Shown piece by piece: positions 34,728 through 45,119 of a stretch of DNA of 64,000 bases. The DNA is from Benincasa hispida (lineage: Eukaryota; Streptophyta; Magnoliopsida; Cucurbitales; Cucurbitaceae). The number at the start of each line of letters is the position of its first letter. Within the stretch, counting starts at the first letter, position 1. A model generated the notes under the pieces. That model searched no databases, had not been told where the DNA came from, and saw only the letters and a program-made list of their open reading frames with translations. Position numbers and translations under genes: made by a program. The DNA lies in contig NC_052353.1 of the NCBI RefSeq assembly GCF_009727055.1, positions 60,502,079 to 60,566,078 on the forward strand, written 5' to 3'.

Positions 34728-36870
34728 TGAAGGAACTCTTATCAAAAAGAACCCATGAGCAGAAGCACGATCGATCCAAATTCATTGTGATAAAATTGCA
34801 AGCATTGACAAACATAAAAACGAGTTATGCATCTTCTAACAAATTACGGCATGCTTTAAAAACTAATAACAAAAGGGATGAGAGACATACCTTTGAAGAA
34901 CTTTTCTTTTACAAATCTCTCGCTCTCGTGAAGAACATGGACAATAAAATCTCGCTCTCGCACAGATCACCTACCCAATCGTCCAGTAGTCATGAACAAA
35001 CTTCTCCACGAACAAGTAACCTCTCAGACACCACCACTCAGCAACCTCGATATTCTCAGAGTGAGAATCCAGGAGGTGTGAGCTCTGTTAGATTTGGTAG
35101 AGTGTTTGAGGAAACAACGATCGAACTATACGATCAAGTAAGTGGGAGAGTGAATTGTCTATCATATAGACTTTGTACTTGATCATTTAGTAAAACTCAG
35201 CAGGTACACGATCGTTTAGAAAAAAACAGGCTTGATTGTTTACACGATCGTTTAGTGACTCTCGCTTGCCACGCGATCGTTTAGTAAAACTTTACACGAT
35301 CATTTGGAGAAAGGCGCGTGTACACGATAATTTAGAAAAATACTTAAAGGCTATCGTGTAGTCTGTCGTGAGCTAAACGATTAGAAGTGTACTTAATGAA
35401 GCGATTCTTTACAAAATGAAAACATTTTTCATTTTATCCTTCAGTTATGAAAACTAAACATAACCTCCCACTTTCATGCACGATTAAAGGAGAAACCACC
35501 CACAATTATCGTATAATTGTTTTAATTATAAATAAATATAATAACTAACTTAACATATTATATTTATAACATCTAGTTTTAATATCACATCATATGTAAC
35601 ATTTAAACCGTAGTCCTTTTCTCCTTTACTTGATATAAATCATATTTATATCAAATTCCTCCAATTAATGTACCTCATACATCATATCAATTATATTACA
35701 TATAACTGAACCAGTTTAATCATATCATATATAATCAAACTCTCTATTTTCAATTTGAACACTTCAAACTGACCAAAAAACTGATTCTCAACTTGAATCC
35801 ATTGAGCTACCAAGGGGACCTTATGGATCTGTAGCTTGAAGCTCAAACAGTACATGAATAGTTGACTAAACTCTTTAGTCATGAGATCCACCATCCGTTA
35901 ACTACCAGGCACTCTATTAAAGATTGACAGTTGCACTCTTTTCATTACAGATATATTTCTGTGTCCATCGAATATAACCAGTCAACAGTAAGATAACCCT
36001 TCATAGATCACTCGTAAGTACAGCTGGGCCAATTTACCGTTTACCCCTGTAGTTACATCTAAGTCCTTAAGTACCATTGATCCCTCTAATGAACAATACA
36101 TCATAGTCCTATTATGAGTGGACACTTCTTGGGCCTTGAGAAGGTGTGTGGCGCCACATCGTTCAAGCCCCGGAATCAGCCCTTAAGGGAGCAATCTATC
36201 TACTTATCCCTGCTTCGGGGAAGGAGTGAATTCTATCTTATGTAGCCGAGTTCCCAGCTCCCCAATCAGACGAATCCCCAAAGTGGTAGGTTTGAGTCGG
36301 CAATCTGGCCACTCGCACCCATGAAAATCAAAGGACCGCACTCATAGGCAGGAGTTCCCAACTCACTCAGGATTAAAGTCATATTATTTATGGTCATCCT
36401 AGTGAAATGAAAGTCTCTGTCATGAACGACATTATATAACTAGACTAAACACTTCATGGTCCGGCCTTATACAATCTCCTTTGTATAGGATACCCCCGCT
36501 CGCATGTCTCCATATGAATGATCAAGATGAGATCATCTGTAGCACGTCACAACACTTGTAATTATCTACAAAGCGGTCTGTATCCGTAGTGTCACCAGGA
36601 TAAGGTTTTCCTCTTATATCCATATACTACAGACCATTTAGATTATCACTTAAGGCATGATCCACTTGTATGTCTCCACATACATGCTTAAGTTACAACG
36701 ACAACCAGGGATCTTAGTTTATTGGTTTGTGGTAAATGCAAATAAAATATCTCATATTTCATAGACAACAGTGAAGAAAATATCTCATATTATTACATCA
36801 CAAGCATTTGTTCATACAGGTGTTTACAAACTACAAGACCCTACGAGAGTTTAGGGCTTCAACCCCAACA
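34728..36870 (-). mobile_element. Solo LTR (2143 bp) inserted in opposite orientation
   Basis: It is flanked by the perfect 5-bp duplication CTAGG (34723-34727 and 36871-36875) and has TG...CA termini. On the minus strand it starts TGTTGGGGTTGAAGCCC and ends GAGTTCCTTCA. There is no primer-binding site, purine tract or coding domain, so it is a solo LTR left by LTR-LTR recombination. It belongs to the same family as the host LTR, so the two form a long inverted repeat. The 151-residue frame 34727-35182 is inside the LTR and is not a gene. Confidence 0.88.
35119..35400. repeat. Array of ACGATCGTTTAG-like motifs in the solo LTR
   Basis: Within about 280 bp the words TACGATCAAGT, TGATCATTTAG, CACGATCGTTTAG (twice), CGCGATCGTTTAG, CACGATCATTTGG and CACGATAATTTAG occur, and the inverted CTAAACGATTAG closes the stretch. 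Spacing is irregular at about 20-45 bp. The core CGATCG is palindromic. The array is absent from the equivalent part of the LTR at 9195-11249. Confidence 0.8.
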
Positions 36871-37592
36871 CTAGGAACACGGCTACACAAGATGGCATTC
36901 ACTCATTCCCTAATGTCGAGGTAAGTAGATAAATTTCTCCCTTAAGGGTTGATTCTGGGGCTTAAACAATGTGGCGCCACACCCTCTTTTGGCCCGATAG
37001 GGGTTTGGTCATAGATGGACTATGATTTATTGTTCATTAGAAGGATCAGTGGTACTTAAGAAGTTGGATGTAATTACAGGGGTAAAATGATAATTTTGAC
37101 CCAACTGTACTTACGAATAATTTATGAAAGGTCATCCCACTGTTGATTGGTTATATACAATGGACATAAAAATATATCTGTAGTGCGAAGAGTGCAGCTG
37201 TCAGTCTTTAATGGAGTGACCAACTCTTAATGAATGTTGAGTAATTATTCAAGTATTATTGTTGTTTCAATCTACAAGTCCATAAGGTCCCTTATGTAGC
37301 CCAACTGGGATTATTGAGAACTAATTTTGGATTAATTTGAATTGTTAAAATTAATTGAGAGAATTAATTATATATGATATAATTAATTTAAATTAATTAT
37401 ATGTTATATAATTAATATAATGTATTTGATACATTATAATATAAAGTTTATTTGAAAGGAAATAAATATTTGAATATGATTCAAATATTAATTATGTGAA
37501 TTGGATTCATATAATCAAATTTAATTTAAATTTGATTTAGATTAGATTATTAAGAGAATTACAAACTATAGATTATATTATATTTGATATAA

Positions 37593-37607
37593 NNNNNNNN
37601 NNNNNNN
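37593..37607. other. Assembly gap (15 N)
   Basis: Fifteen undetermined bases lie inside the AT-rich part of the split LTR, where assembly of near-identical repeats is error-prone. Confidence 0.95.
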
Positions 37608-38169
37608 TTTATTATATTATATAATATTGTTTTATTAAAATTGTTTAATATTTTAGTATTAATTGAGGAGGGAGTTATGTTAATTCTCTCGTATCATTAT
37701 TGTGGAAGGTTACCACAAACAAGGGAGTCTTCTTCTTTGTTGGTTCTCTGATTTTTTTAGGGTGATGGATATAGAATTCTATCCATAAAAATTTCCTCTC
37801 AAAAGATTTTTTTTCTCTCTCTCCTGAAATCAATAGAGCCCACACCTCATGTAATTCTCAATCCCCTAAAAAGAATATAGAAGGCTCTCTTCTGGTGGTG
37901 TCCAACCAAATAATGATTTAGTGTTTGCTGAGGTTTTTGGATGTTTGTGTTATGAGACTTGTTCGCAATCGGTTGGGGAAGGAATTCGTGAATACTTTTG
38001 GCTTCAAAGGTAAGTGTGACTGAACATTAGTTTCTTCTCTAATCTTTCTCTAAAAGCATGTTGTAAATTTCTTTAAAATGAATATTAATATTCCCTGTAA
38101 TTTTGTATTTTGTGAAATTAAAATCAGGACCGATCCCTGCTTCTACATTGGACCTCACAGTGCTTCATA

Positions 38170-38873
38170 GAATTGCATTGTTTCATGAATGAACACGTCT
38201 TTTCGTAATTAACCAACTTAAAAAGAGACCTGACTATTCGAATAGTCACAAATAATCTATAAATACGTCTCTTCTTCAAATTACTTAGAAGAATTTTTCA
38301 TAATCACTTTTCTCCCATTAAAACTTTCACTCTTTTTATAAAGTCGTTAAAGTTTGATTTATTTCCACAAAGTGTAATTCGTTGGATCTTGTGGACGAGG
38401 TGCTACTTTCATAAGAAAGTTAATCTGTTGTATCCTGGGAGACAATTACTTATGAAACTTCTTAGAGTTGCATTGGTTCATGAATGAACACGTCTTTTTG
38501 TAATTAACCAATTTGAAAAAGAGATATGACTATTCGAATGGTTACAAATAATCTATAAATATGTCTCTTCTTCAAATTGCTTAGAAGAACTTTTCATAAT
38601 CACTTTTCTCCCATTAAAACTTTCACCATTTTTATAAAGTCGTTGAAGTTTGATTTATTTCTACAAAGTGTAATTCGTTGGATCTTGTGGACGAGGTGCT
38701 ACTCTCATAAGAAAGTTAATCTGTTGTATCCTGGCAGACAATTACTTATGAAACTCAGACACTAAAGTGAGAAATTGTTTTAAGGAAACAACGTAAAGTC
38801 GTTGAACTCAAATTCTTTTCGGTATATCAGGTTTTGTATTTTTTTTTTTTTTAATGATATTATTCATATAACA
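38170..38873 (+). repeat. Repeat R, two tandem copies
   Basis: Copy 2 (38170-38459) ends early at GACAATTACTTATGAAACT. Copy 3 (38465-38873) is complete and ends ATGATATTATTCATATAAC like the copy at 20131-20541. The period is about 297 bp. Shared landmarks include GAATGAACACGTCTTTTT/C and GAAGAA(C/T)TTTTCATAATC. This looks like a local duplication of a dispersed repeat. Confidence 0.8.
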
Positions 38874-39173
38874 ATAAATTTAGAAAGAAGACAGAGAGAA
38901 TTATAGAGAGATATATAGAGGTGGATACATTAGGGTTTCAACCACAATTACAGAGGGATTGAAAAAGATCTTGAATACTAAACTAAAGTCCAACGGACTT
39001 TTACCTAAAGAAATGAACTAACACTAATCAACATAATACAAAATGTAATTACATCAATATTAAATACTCTTGACACTGCCAAAACAAATTTACCGTCCCA
39101 TATTATCCACACTTTGATATATAACATCTATTTTTTTTTAAAAAAAAAAAAGGGAAAAAAGGGGAAAAAAAAA
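38874..39173. other. 3' flank of the PP2C gene
   Basis: Contains a purine-rich GAAAAAAGGGG tract immediately after the PP2C stop codon and otherwise unremarkable AT-rich DNA, probably including the PP2C 3' UTR. No separate gene. Confidence 0.4.
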
Positions 39174-42024
39174 TCATCGAAACCTAACAACAATGCACGA
39201 TATGTCGTCCTTGCTTTTTCTAGACACTGCTTCGTCGATAAGTCGTTTGGCCGCTAAGTTCGCATCCTTTATATGTTTAATTGATTCTACTGCCTCTCGG
39301 TTTGTCATTACCTGTAATTATTGAAACAATTTTCAATTTAATCTGTTATTATTGCAAAATGTTAAAATCTTAAGGGATTAAATTGCAAAACATTAAAATA
39401 TAATCGATTAAAGTGAAGAAAAATTTTTAAGTTAGGGACTAAAATATAAGCATAATATATATATTTAGTTTCAATTTTAAAACGCAACTTACATAAGCGT
39501 TTTTCTAGAAGTAAGTATTTTTAGTAAATGTTTAATTGAAAATTTCAAAATTGTACAGACCTTCCAAATGCCGTCGCTAGCCAAAATCATGAACTCGGTA
39601 GTTTCGTCAACCGTTTTGATTTCCACGTCAGGTTCTGAGCTGAGGTGGACTTTTAAGCTCTTATCTCCAAATGCTCTGGCTACCGCCAATTGTCCGTCGA
39701 CACGTGGCACATCACCTGAAAATAATCAACGGTTCAACTTTATTTAACCTCTACTCAATTCCTTTGGCCTCAATTAAAAAAAAAAAGTACCAGAAAAAAA
39801 AATGATTTAAATCCTATTTTAATTTCTTATTTTAGTTTGGTCTTTAAATTTTTAAAATAGACTATTTCAGTTCTTAAAATTTTATAAATGCTCATTTTAG
39901 TCTATGCTATTAAGATTTTGTTAATTCTTAACTATAATGGTGAAATGATTTATATTTTTAGATGGCGACTATGTTAAAAAATCTAGGGTTTTAATTTTGC
40001 ATTAGATGATAAAACGATTTTCTATAGGAGATCTTAGATTATTTTGCATCTAAGATTTTGACCATTCACTATTTTGGTACGTTAGTAGTTGATATTGTAC
40101 TTCACATTTATCTTGCTCAACCCATACTAGATGCAATTCCATCATTAAACAAATTTCATATTTAAAAAGTTGACATAGTCTTAATAGTAGGGACCAAAAT
40201 AATCACATTTTTAAAAGTTTAGGGACTAAAACGAACGTTTTTTAAAATTTAGGGACCAAAATAGAACAAGATTCAAAATCCAGGGACAAAAAATAGGATT
40301 TAAACAAAAAAATATATACTCTTAATTCTTAATAAATTTAAATAAACTTTTTTTTAAAGTTACAAGTTTAGTTCATAAAATTTGAATTTTGTGCTTATTT
40401 AGCTCTCCAATTTACAAAATTACAAATTTAGTCTCAACTTTTTTTTTTTTAATTCATAGATATGTAAGATACAAAATTAAAAATTTAAGTATCATTCAGT
40501 AACTATTTAATTTTTAAAAATTGAGCTACACTTCAATCCATACATTTCTATGTTTAGTCGTCTATTTTCTATTCACGTTTTCAAAAATAAAGTCAAATTT
40601 TAAAACAAAACAAAAATGTTTTCAAAAACGTGTTTTTCTTTTAGAAATTGACTAGAAACTCGAGTGTTTTCTTAAGATAAGTACAAATCATAATAGAGAA
40701 CTTAGGAGAAAACAAGCATAAATATTTTCTAAAAATAAAACATAAAACTAAAACCAAAATTGTTATCAAACGAGATTTAAAAATCATGTAAAACATAAAA
40801 TTTAATTTTATGTCTAATTAATTGTTGAAAAATTTTAAATTTCAATCTATCTATTAAAAATTAAGTTAAAAGTTGGAGGAAAAGTTCGGGTGAGTTGAAA
40901 TGAGAGAGTAAAAAAACAAACTTAACTTCACCAACATTTAAAATTAGTGAGACAAACATTTTTATGAACTCAACTTAAATAGACACAAATCTCAATATAA
41001 TTTCAAAATGGATAGACTAACATGTAATCTTCTTCTTATTATTATTTATAAATAAAATTCAAATATTAAATTTTTATTAAATGAAAATAAGGAGAGGAAA
41101 AAAGAAAGTTGATAATATGAAACCTGGAAGATTTGATACAAAACCACCACGGCTTTCAATTTCTCTTTTCTCCTTAGTGGGTTCGTGGTCAACGGAAAGT
41201 TGTTCAGCGACGCCGTTTTTGCACAAAACAGCTCTAGAATCTCCAACGTTGGCAACCACAAGTTTGTGGCCGTCGATTAAAATCGCAGTAACAGCCGTTG
41301 ATCCTCCTTTTCCAAGTTGCTTCACTTTATCCAATATTTCTTCGTCTGTTTTCTTGTAAGCTCTTTTTATGGCTTTTATTGTTTCGCTCCAGAAATCAGC
41401 CTACTCAACACACAAAAAACCAAATTAATTTTTTTTTTTTATTTATTCCAATAAAGCCTAAAACTAACATTTTATTTGATTCATCCTAATTTTAAAATTT
41501 TAAAATTCATATAAAAACATTCCATTTTATTAAGATTTTCTCTCTTTCTTTTTTAATTTTTGGATATTGAAAGAGAACATATATATATATATATATGAAA
41601 AAAAAGTGAGTATGAGTAGGTACCTGTTTGAGGATGTTATCAAAGAGATGATTTTGCAAGAAATTAGCAACATCATGCCCCAAATGTCCATCAAAAATGG
41701 CAAACAAACCCAAATCATGTTCTTTGACTCTCTTGAAATCGGTGACTAAATAATCTTCCATTGGATGGTTAGCTTTTCCCTTAACCAAATAACTCCCGTG
41801 ACTTATACTATTCTTATTCATCACTTTGCCTTTGCCTTTCCCTCCTGCATCCGCTGCCGATGAAAAAAATCCTGCCTTCACCTAATTACCAAATTCAACC
41901 CAGATAAATTTTTATTGCGTCATAAATGTTTCCATTTTCAAAACAATTTAAATCTCCAATAAAAAATAATAATAATAATTGGGCAGACCTTCATCTTGTG
42001 CAGAATTTCCCTTCCAGTGGTCAT
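39174..42024 (-). CDS. Protein phosphatase 2C, plant type (five exons)
   Basis: Minus-strand exons by my reconstruction: 42024-41989, 41881-41624, 41400-41124, 39715-39561 and 39311-39174. All introns are GT...AG and the total is 864 nt, 287 aa, uninterrupted. The N-terminus MTTGREILHKMK is typical of a small cytosolic/nuclear PP2C group. Conserved PP2C blocks follow: NHPMEDY (E54/D55), AIFDGHLGHDVA (D76, G77), GGSTAVTAILIDG (130-143), VANVGDSRAVL, DHEPTKEKREIESRGG, RVDGQLAVARAFGD (195-208), ASDGIWK (D238) and KSKDDISCIVVRF (D277/D278). Metal-binding acidic residues appear intact, so an active Mn/Mg-dependent Ser/Thr phosphatase is expected. There is no long N-terminal or transmembrane extension. 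It resembles Arabidopsis PP2C 39- or PIA1-type proteins rather than ABI1-type. The substrate is unknown. Intron 3 (1408 bp) carries fold-back repeats. Confidence 0.93.
39805..40306. repeat. Fold-back element in PP2C intron 3
   Basis: The left part (AAATCCTATTTTAATTTCTT, then TTTTAAAATAGACTATTT and CTCATTTTAGTC) mirrors the right part (GGGACCAAAATAATC, GGGACTAAAACGAACG, AGGGACCAAAATAGAAC and GGGACAAAAAATAGGATTT). It would form a long imperfect hairpin in the pre-mRNA. It resembles the 19519-19830 element in the TTTTAGTCC type of ends. Confidence 0.7.
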
Positions 42025-42067
42025 TGGGTTTTTCGTTAATTTTTTTGTTCAAGAGAAACAGAGTTTT

Positions 42068-42114
42068 GGAGAGAGAGAGAGAAGGCAGGTGGGATATAAA
42101 TAGATAGGTTTGAC
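42068..42114 (-). promoter_or_regulatory. PP2C core promoter and 5' UTR signals
   Basis: A TATA-like CTATTTATAT (42103-42094, minus) lies about 70-80 bp upstream of the ATG. It is followed by a CTCTCTCTCTCTC run (42082-42068), typical of plant 5' UTR/core promoters. A TTGAC W-box core at 42110-42114 (plus) suggests possible WRKY control. These are short motifs and only suggestive. Confidence 0.35.
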
Positions 42115-42342
42115 TTTAGGACATCTGATGAGCTGGTGGATTTAATAATTTATTATTATTATTATTATAGATATATATTTTTTCCGCTTTCGTGAATCAG
42201 GACCGTGTTTTTCTTTGAAAAGAAAACGCGTACTTGCCGACGATATTTCTTTTTTATCCTTTACCTATTAATTTTAACTATGATAACATATTGTACATAA
42301 TTCATTGCATAAGTATTCTTTAAAAAATAAATAAGATTAAGT

Positions 42343-42744
42343 CGGATAACCATTTGATTTTTTTAAAAAAAAATTACGTCTATAGATACTATCTTTATCT
42401 CTAAATTTATTACTTTGTTATTTATTTTTTATCAATGACTTAGTTAAGTTTTGAAAACTTAAAAAAACTAGTTTTTATTTTTAGAATTTGGTTAAGAATT
42501 CAAAGATTGTACTCAAGAAATATGCAAATCAATGTAAGAAGTGGAGAGGAAATAAGTTTAATTTTTAAAATCAAAAAATTAAAAATGAATTATAACTTTC
42601 AAAAACTTATTTTTATTTTTAAAATTTGGCTCAAAATTCAACCATTATACATAAACGATGCAAATTATCCTAAAAAATAGGAGAAAATAAGATTAAAATT
42701 CAAAAATAAAAAAACAAAAACAAAATAGTTATCAAACAAGGCTA
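42343..42744. repeat. MITE-like element of the GGTTACCAAATGG family, copy 1
   Basis: The left end reads GGATAACCATTTGATTTTT and the right end AAATAGTTATCAAACAAGGC, imperfect inverted repeats. Internal words such as GGTTAAGAATTCAAAGATTG and GGAGAGGAAATAAG recur, showing a partial internal duplication. Copies also lie at 42984-43275, 46880-47187 and 50705-50967. Confidence 0.65.
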
Positions 42745-42983
42745 AATAATTCATTGGATTAGTGTTTGTAATTTAAAGTTGACAATGATTCCCTCAAATA
42801 ATAAATAAATAAATGGACAATGATGAGTCTTAAAATAAACATTTTTTTAGAATGGATAAAATCTCTAACTTCGAAATTGGTATTTAAAATTTATGGTAGT
42901 TGAGCTATGGTCATATTGACTTTAATTTTAGTACTTAATATGTTGAATTGATCTATATATATTATTTGGAATTGAGAACATTT

Positions 42984-43275
42984 AGGCTCCGATTGGTAAA
43001 CATTTGGTTTTTTGTTTTTGTATTTAAAAATTAAATCTATTTTATTCACATTTTTACAATGATTTGCATTTTTCTTAAATACAATAGTTGAAATCTTAGT
43101 CAAATTCCAAATTCCAAAAACAACTTTTTTTTTTAGTTCTCAAAATTTGACTTGATTTTTTAAACCATTAATGAAAGATAGATAACAAAGGAAAAAATTT
43201 AGAAGTGAAAGTAATATCCATAGACATAATTTTTAAAAATAAAAATAAAAAATCAAATGGTTACCAAAAATTCGA
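42984..43275. repeat. MITE-like element of the GGTTACCAAATGG family, copy 2
   Basis: The left end GATTGGTAAACATTTGGTT and the right end CAAATGGTTACCAAAAATTC form inverted termini. The middle contains the conserved AATACAATAGTTGAA and GGAAAAAATTTAGAAGTG segments seen in other copies. No coding capacity. Confidence 0.7.
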
Positions 43276-44726
43276 TTTCTCAAATATTTTCAAAACGATA
43301 AGAATAATAAATGCAAAGTTTTCTTAAATATCCATGTAAATTAGTAAATTGTTTGGAACTGTTTTTTAAACTACAAGAAAAACATTATGGCTTTGAAGTG
43401 GTTTTTCATTGCAAGAGGAGCTACATCATTACAAAGTTTAAATATGAGACGTGATTGTTACATGAAAAAAATTCGGATAAATTTAAGTGGATATTTGAGA
43501 CGGTGAATTGATTATTATAATCAGTAGATTATAACATATGTATATTTTATATCAATTGAACTATGTTTTCACTTTAACAACAAAGAAAATTTTGAAAAAG
43601 TAATATTACGACGTAATTAATTATAGGTTATAATAGTTTGGAAACACCCCCTATTATAATTGAACCTCCAAACATGAAGTGAGTTATAATATCTCACCCC
43701 ACCCATTTGAAGTTAAGGGCCAAAACACTCTTTAATAATTAAAATTAAATTGTTGTTTTTAAAAAAAACTAAAATTTAATTGTATACATTACAATTCAAT
43801 GAAAAAAAAAATTATAATATTAGTAATGCAAGTAAAAAGCACGAGTAGTTTATAAGTAGAATGAAGAAAATAATCCCTATACTAGAAAAATGAGTCTTTC
43901 TACATCGCTATAAAAGCTTCTAATAATGTAGATATTTAAACAAATCATGAACATTTAACAAATCTAAAAAACTATCTAAATTAATAAATACAAATATTTA
44001 CTCCCTAAGTAAGTCATAGATCTCTACCATTAATGTTTATTTTCTTGTGAACTTCTATTTTTAGATTTATATTAAATTGTAAATTTGGTTTCTATGGTTT
44101 AGTGAAAGTAATATTTTCTTGTATTTACAATTAAGATTTAGTCTCTATGGTTTGATAAAACATTCATAAATAGTCCATACAGTAGGGAATATTTATGAGA
44201 ACTTTATCAACCTATGAAGACTATTTATGAGGTTTTATCAAGCCAAAAGAACTAAATTCTAACTTTTTAAAAAAATCATGGAAGACCATATTTATAAATT
44301 AAACTTATATTTTATCAACGCTCTGATAGTATCATGAGAATAAATATTTATAAAATTATTGATGTCAAAATCTGGACAGAAAAAATGTACATGACCTTCA
44401 CGTGACAACAATAGTGAATTTGTAATTTGGGGAAGAACTTGACATGAGGAGATCATTTGCACACCGATGTGGTGTTTGCCACATAGATTCTGATGTTTAA
44501 GTGTAATAATGTAGCAAGTAGGAGTTTGAGTATTAGAATAAATTTACTTCCCTTAGAGTGATCATGGTGAATTTATAGGTGTCCTTTACCTAGCTTCCTT
44601 CCCCTTAGGGTTTTGGAGTTGCATTGGATTACCTTTTGGCTCGCTAGGTTGGAGTGTGCCTTGCTTGATATTTTGCTAGGGTTGACCTCAACCTTGTTTT
44701 AGCTATATAAGGCTGAAGATGATCTC

Positions 44727-45119
44727 TTGGGCTGGAAATATACTCACACGCACGCAGAAAAGCATTCGCTCGCACTCACTCTCGCTCTCGCTCTCACTCT
44801 CATTGATGATCTATTTGCGAACATCCATGGAACAATAGGTCATCTTCTTTCCCCTCTCGTCAGTTTCACTTTCGCTCTCGCTCGTCTTGCTTTCGTCCGT
44901 CTCACTGATGGTCCATTTGCAGACATCCATGGAACAATCGGTAGTCTTTTTCCCCTTCTTGCCAATCTCACTTTCTCTAATCTCGCTCTCGCGGGTCTCC
45001 TCTCTCGTTGGTATCACTCTTCCTTTCCTCACTCACAAAATCAATTTTCTCTCTCGCTCTTACTATTGTTCATCAGAGTTGGTAGCCTCGGAGCTGCCCG
45101 TGGAACTCATTGTGCCTGA
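44727..45119 (+). CDS. Unrecognised 130-aa frame with internal repeat (doubtful)
   Basis: The frame is built largely from CTCTCGCTCTCGCT repeats. It contains an imperfect tandem duplication with a 92-bp period, giving DDLFANIHGTIGHLLSPL and DGPFADIHGTIGSLFPLL. A TATATAAGG box at about 44704 lies just upstream. The protein is leucine-, alanine- and serine-rich with no known domain. It may be a spurious frame within an LTR or a transcribed repeat rather than a gene. I would not assign a function. Confidence 0.15.
   Translation: MGWKYTHTHAEKHSLALTLALALTLIDDLFANIHGTIGHLLSPLVSFTFALARLAFVRLTDGPFADIHGTIGSLFPLLANLTFSNLALAGLLSRWYHSSFPHSQNQFSLSLLLLFIRVGSLGAARGTHCA

Larger units (their letters stand above)
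32987..38159 (+). mobile_element. Ty1/copia remnant D: internal scraps and 3' LTR
   Basis: A short stretch at about 33085-33165 reads IPCELWKGRSLLKIL, the end of the copia integrase. At about 33425-33500 another reads ADPFVKGLTRELVESSSRRM, the end of RNase H. Almost all of the reverse transcriptase is deleted between them. A purine tract ATTGGGGGGAT (34088-34098) precedes a 3' LTR beginning TGTTGG at 34099. The LTR ends GGACCTCACA at 38159 and contains a nested solo LTR. The 5' half of the element is missing. Confidence 0.8.
34099..38159 (+). repeat. 3' LTR of copia D, split by a solo LTR
   Basis: The LTR runs 34099-34727 and resumes 36871-38159 (about 1.9 kb after removing the insertion and one copy of its duplication). 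The first half ends GGGAGCTAGG and the second begins CTAGGAACACGGCTAC, joining cleanly at CTAGG. It aligns in opposite orientation with 9195-11249 and with the nested solo LTR. An assembly gap of 15 N (37593-37607) lies in its AT-rich part. Confidence 0.85.
42115..44700. other. Gene-poor region upstream of PP2C
   Basis: No gene recognised. It contains two MITE-like copies described separately and a fold-back-like segment at about 44090-44310 (GGTTTCTATGGTTTAGTG against GACTATTTATGAGGTTTTATC). The minus frame 42891-43103 lies in a MITE and is not a gene. Confidence 0.5.

Noticed and set aside
34727..35182. 151-aa plus-strand frame
   Set aside because: It begins at the solo LTR boundary and lies inside the LTR, mostly across low-complexity DNA and the CGATCG motif array; no domain was recognised.
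41077..41261. Frames extending beyond PP2C exon 3
   Set aside because: They read through the GT donor after CTTCCAG. The next conserved PP2C block (GDVPRVDGQLAVARAFGD) is found only at 39715 after an AG acceptor.
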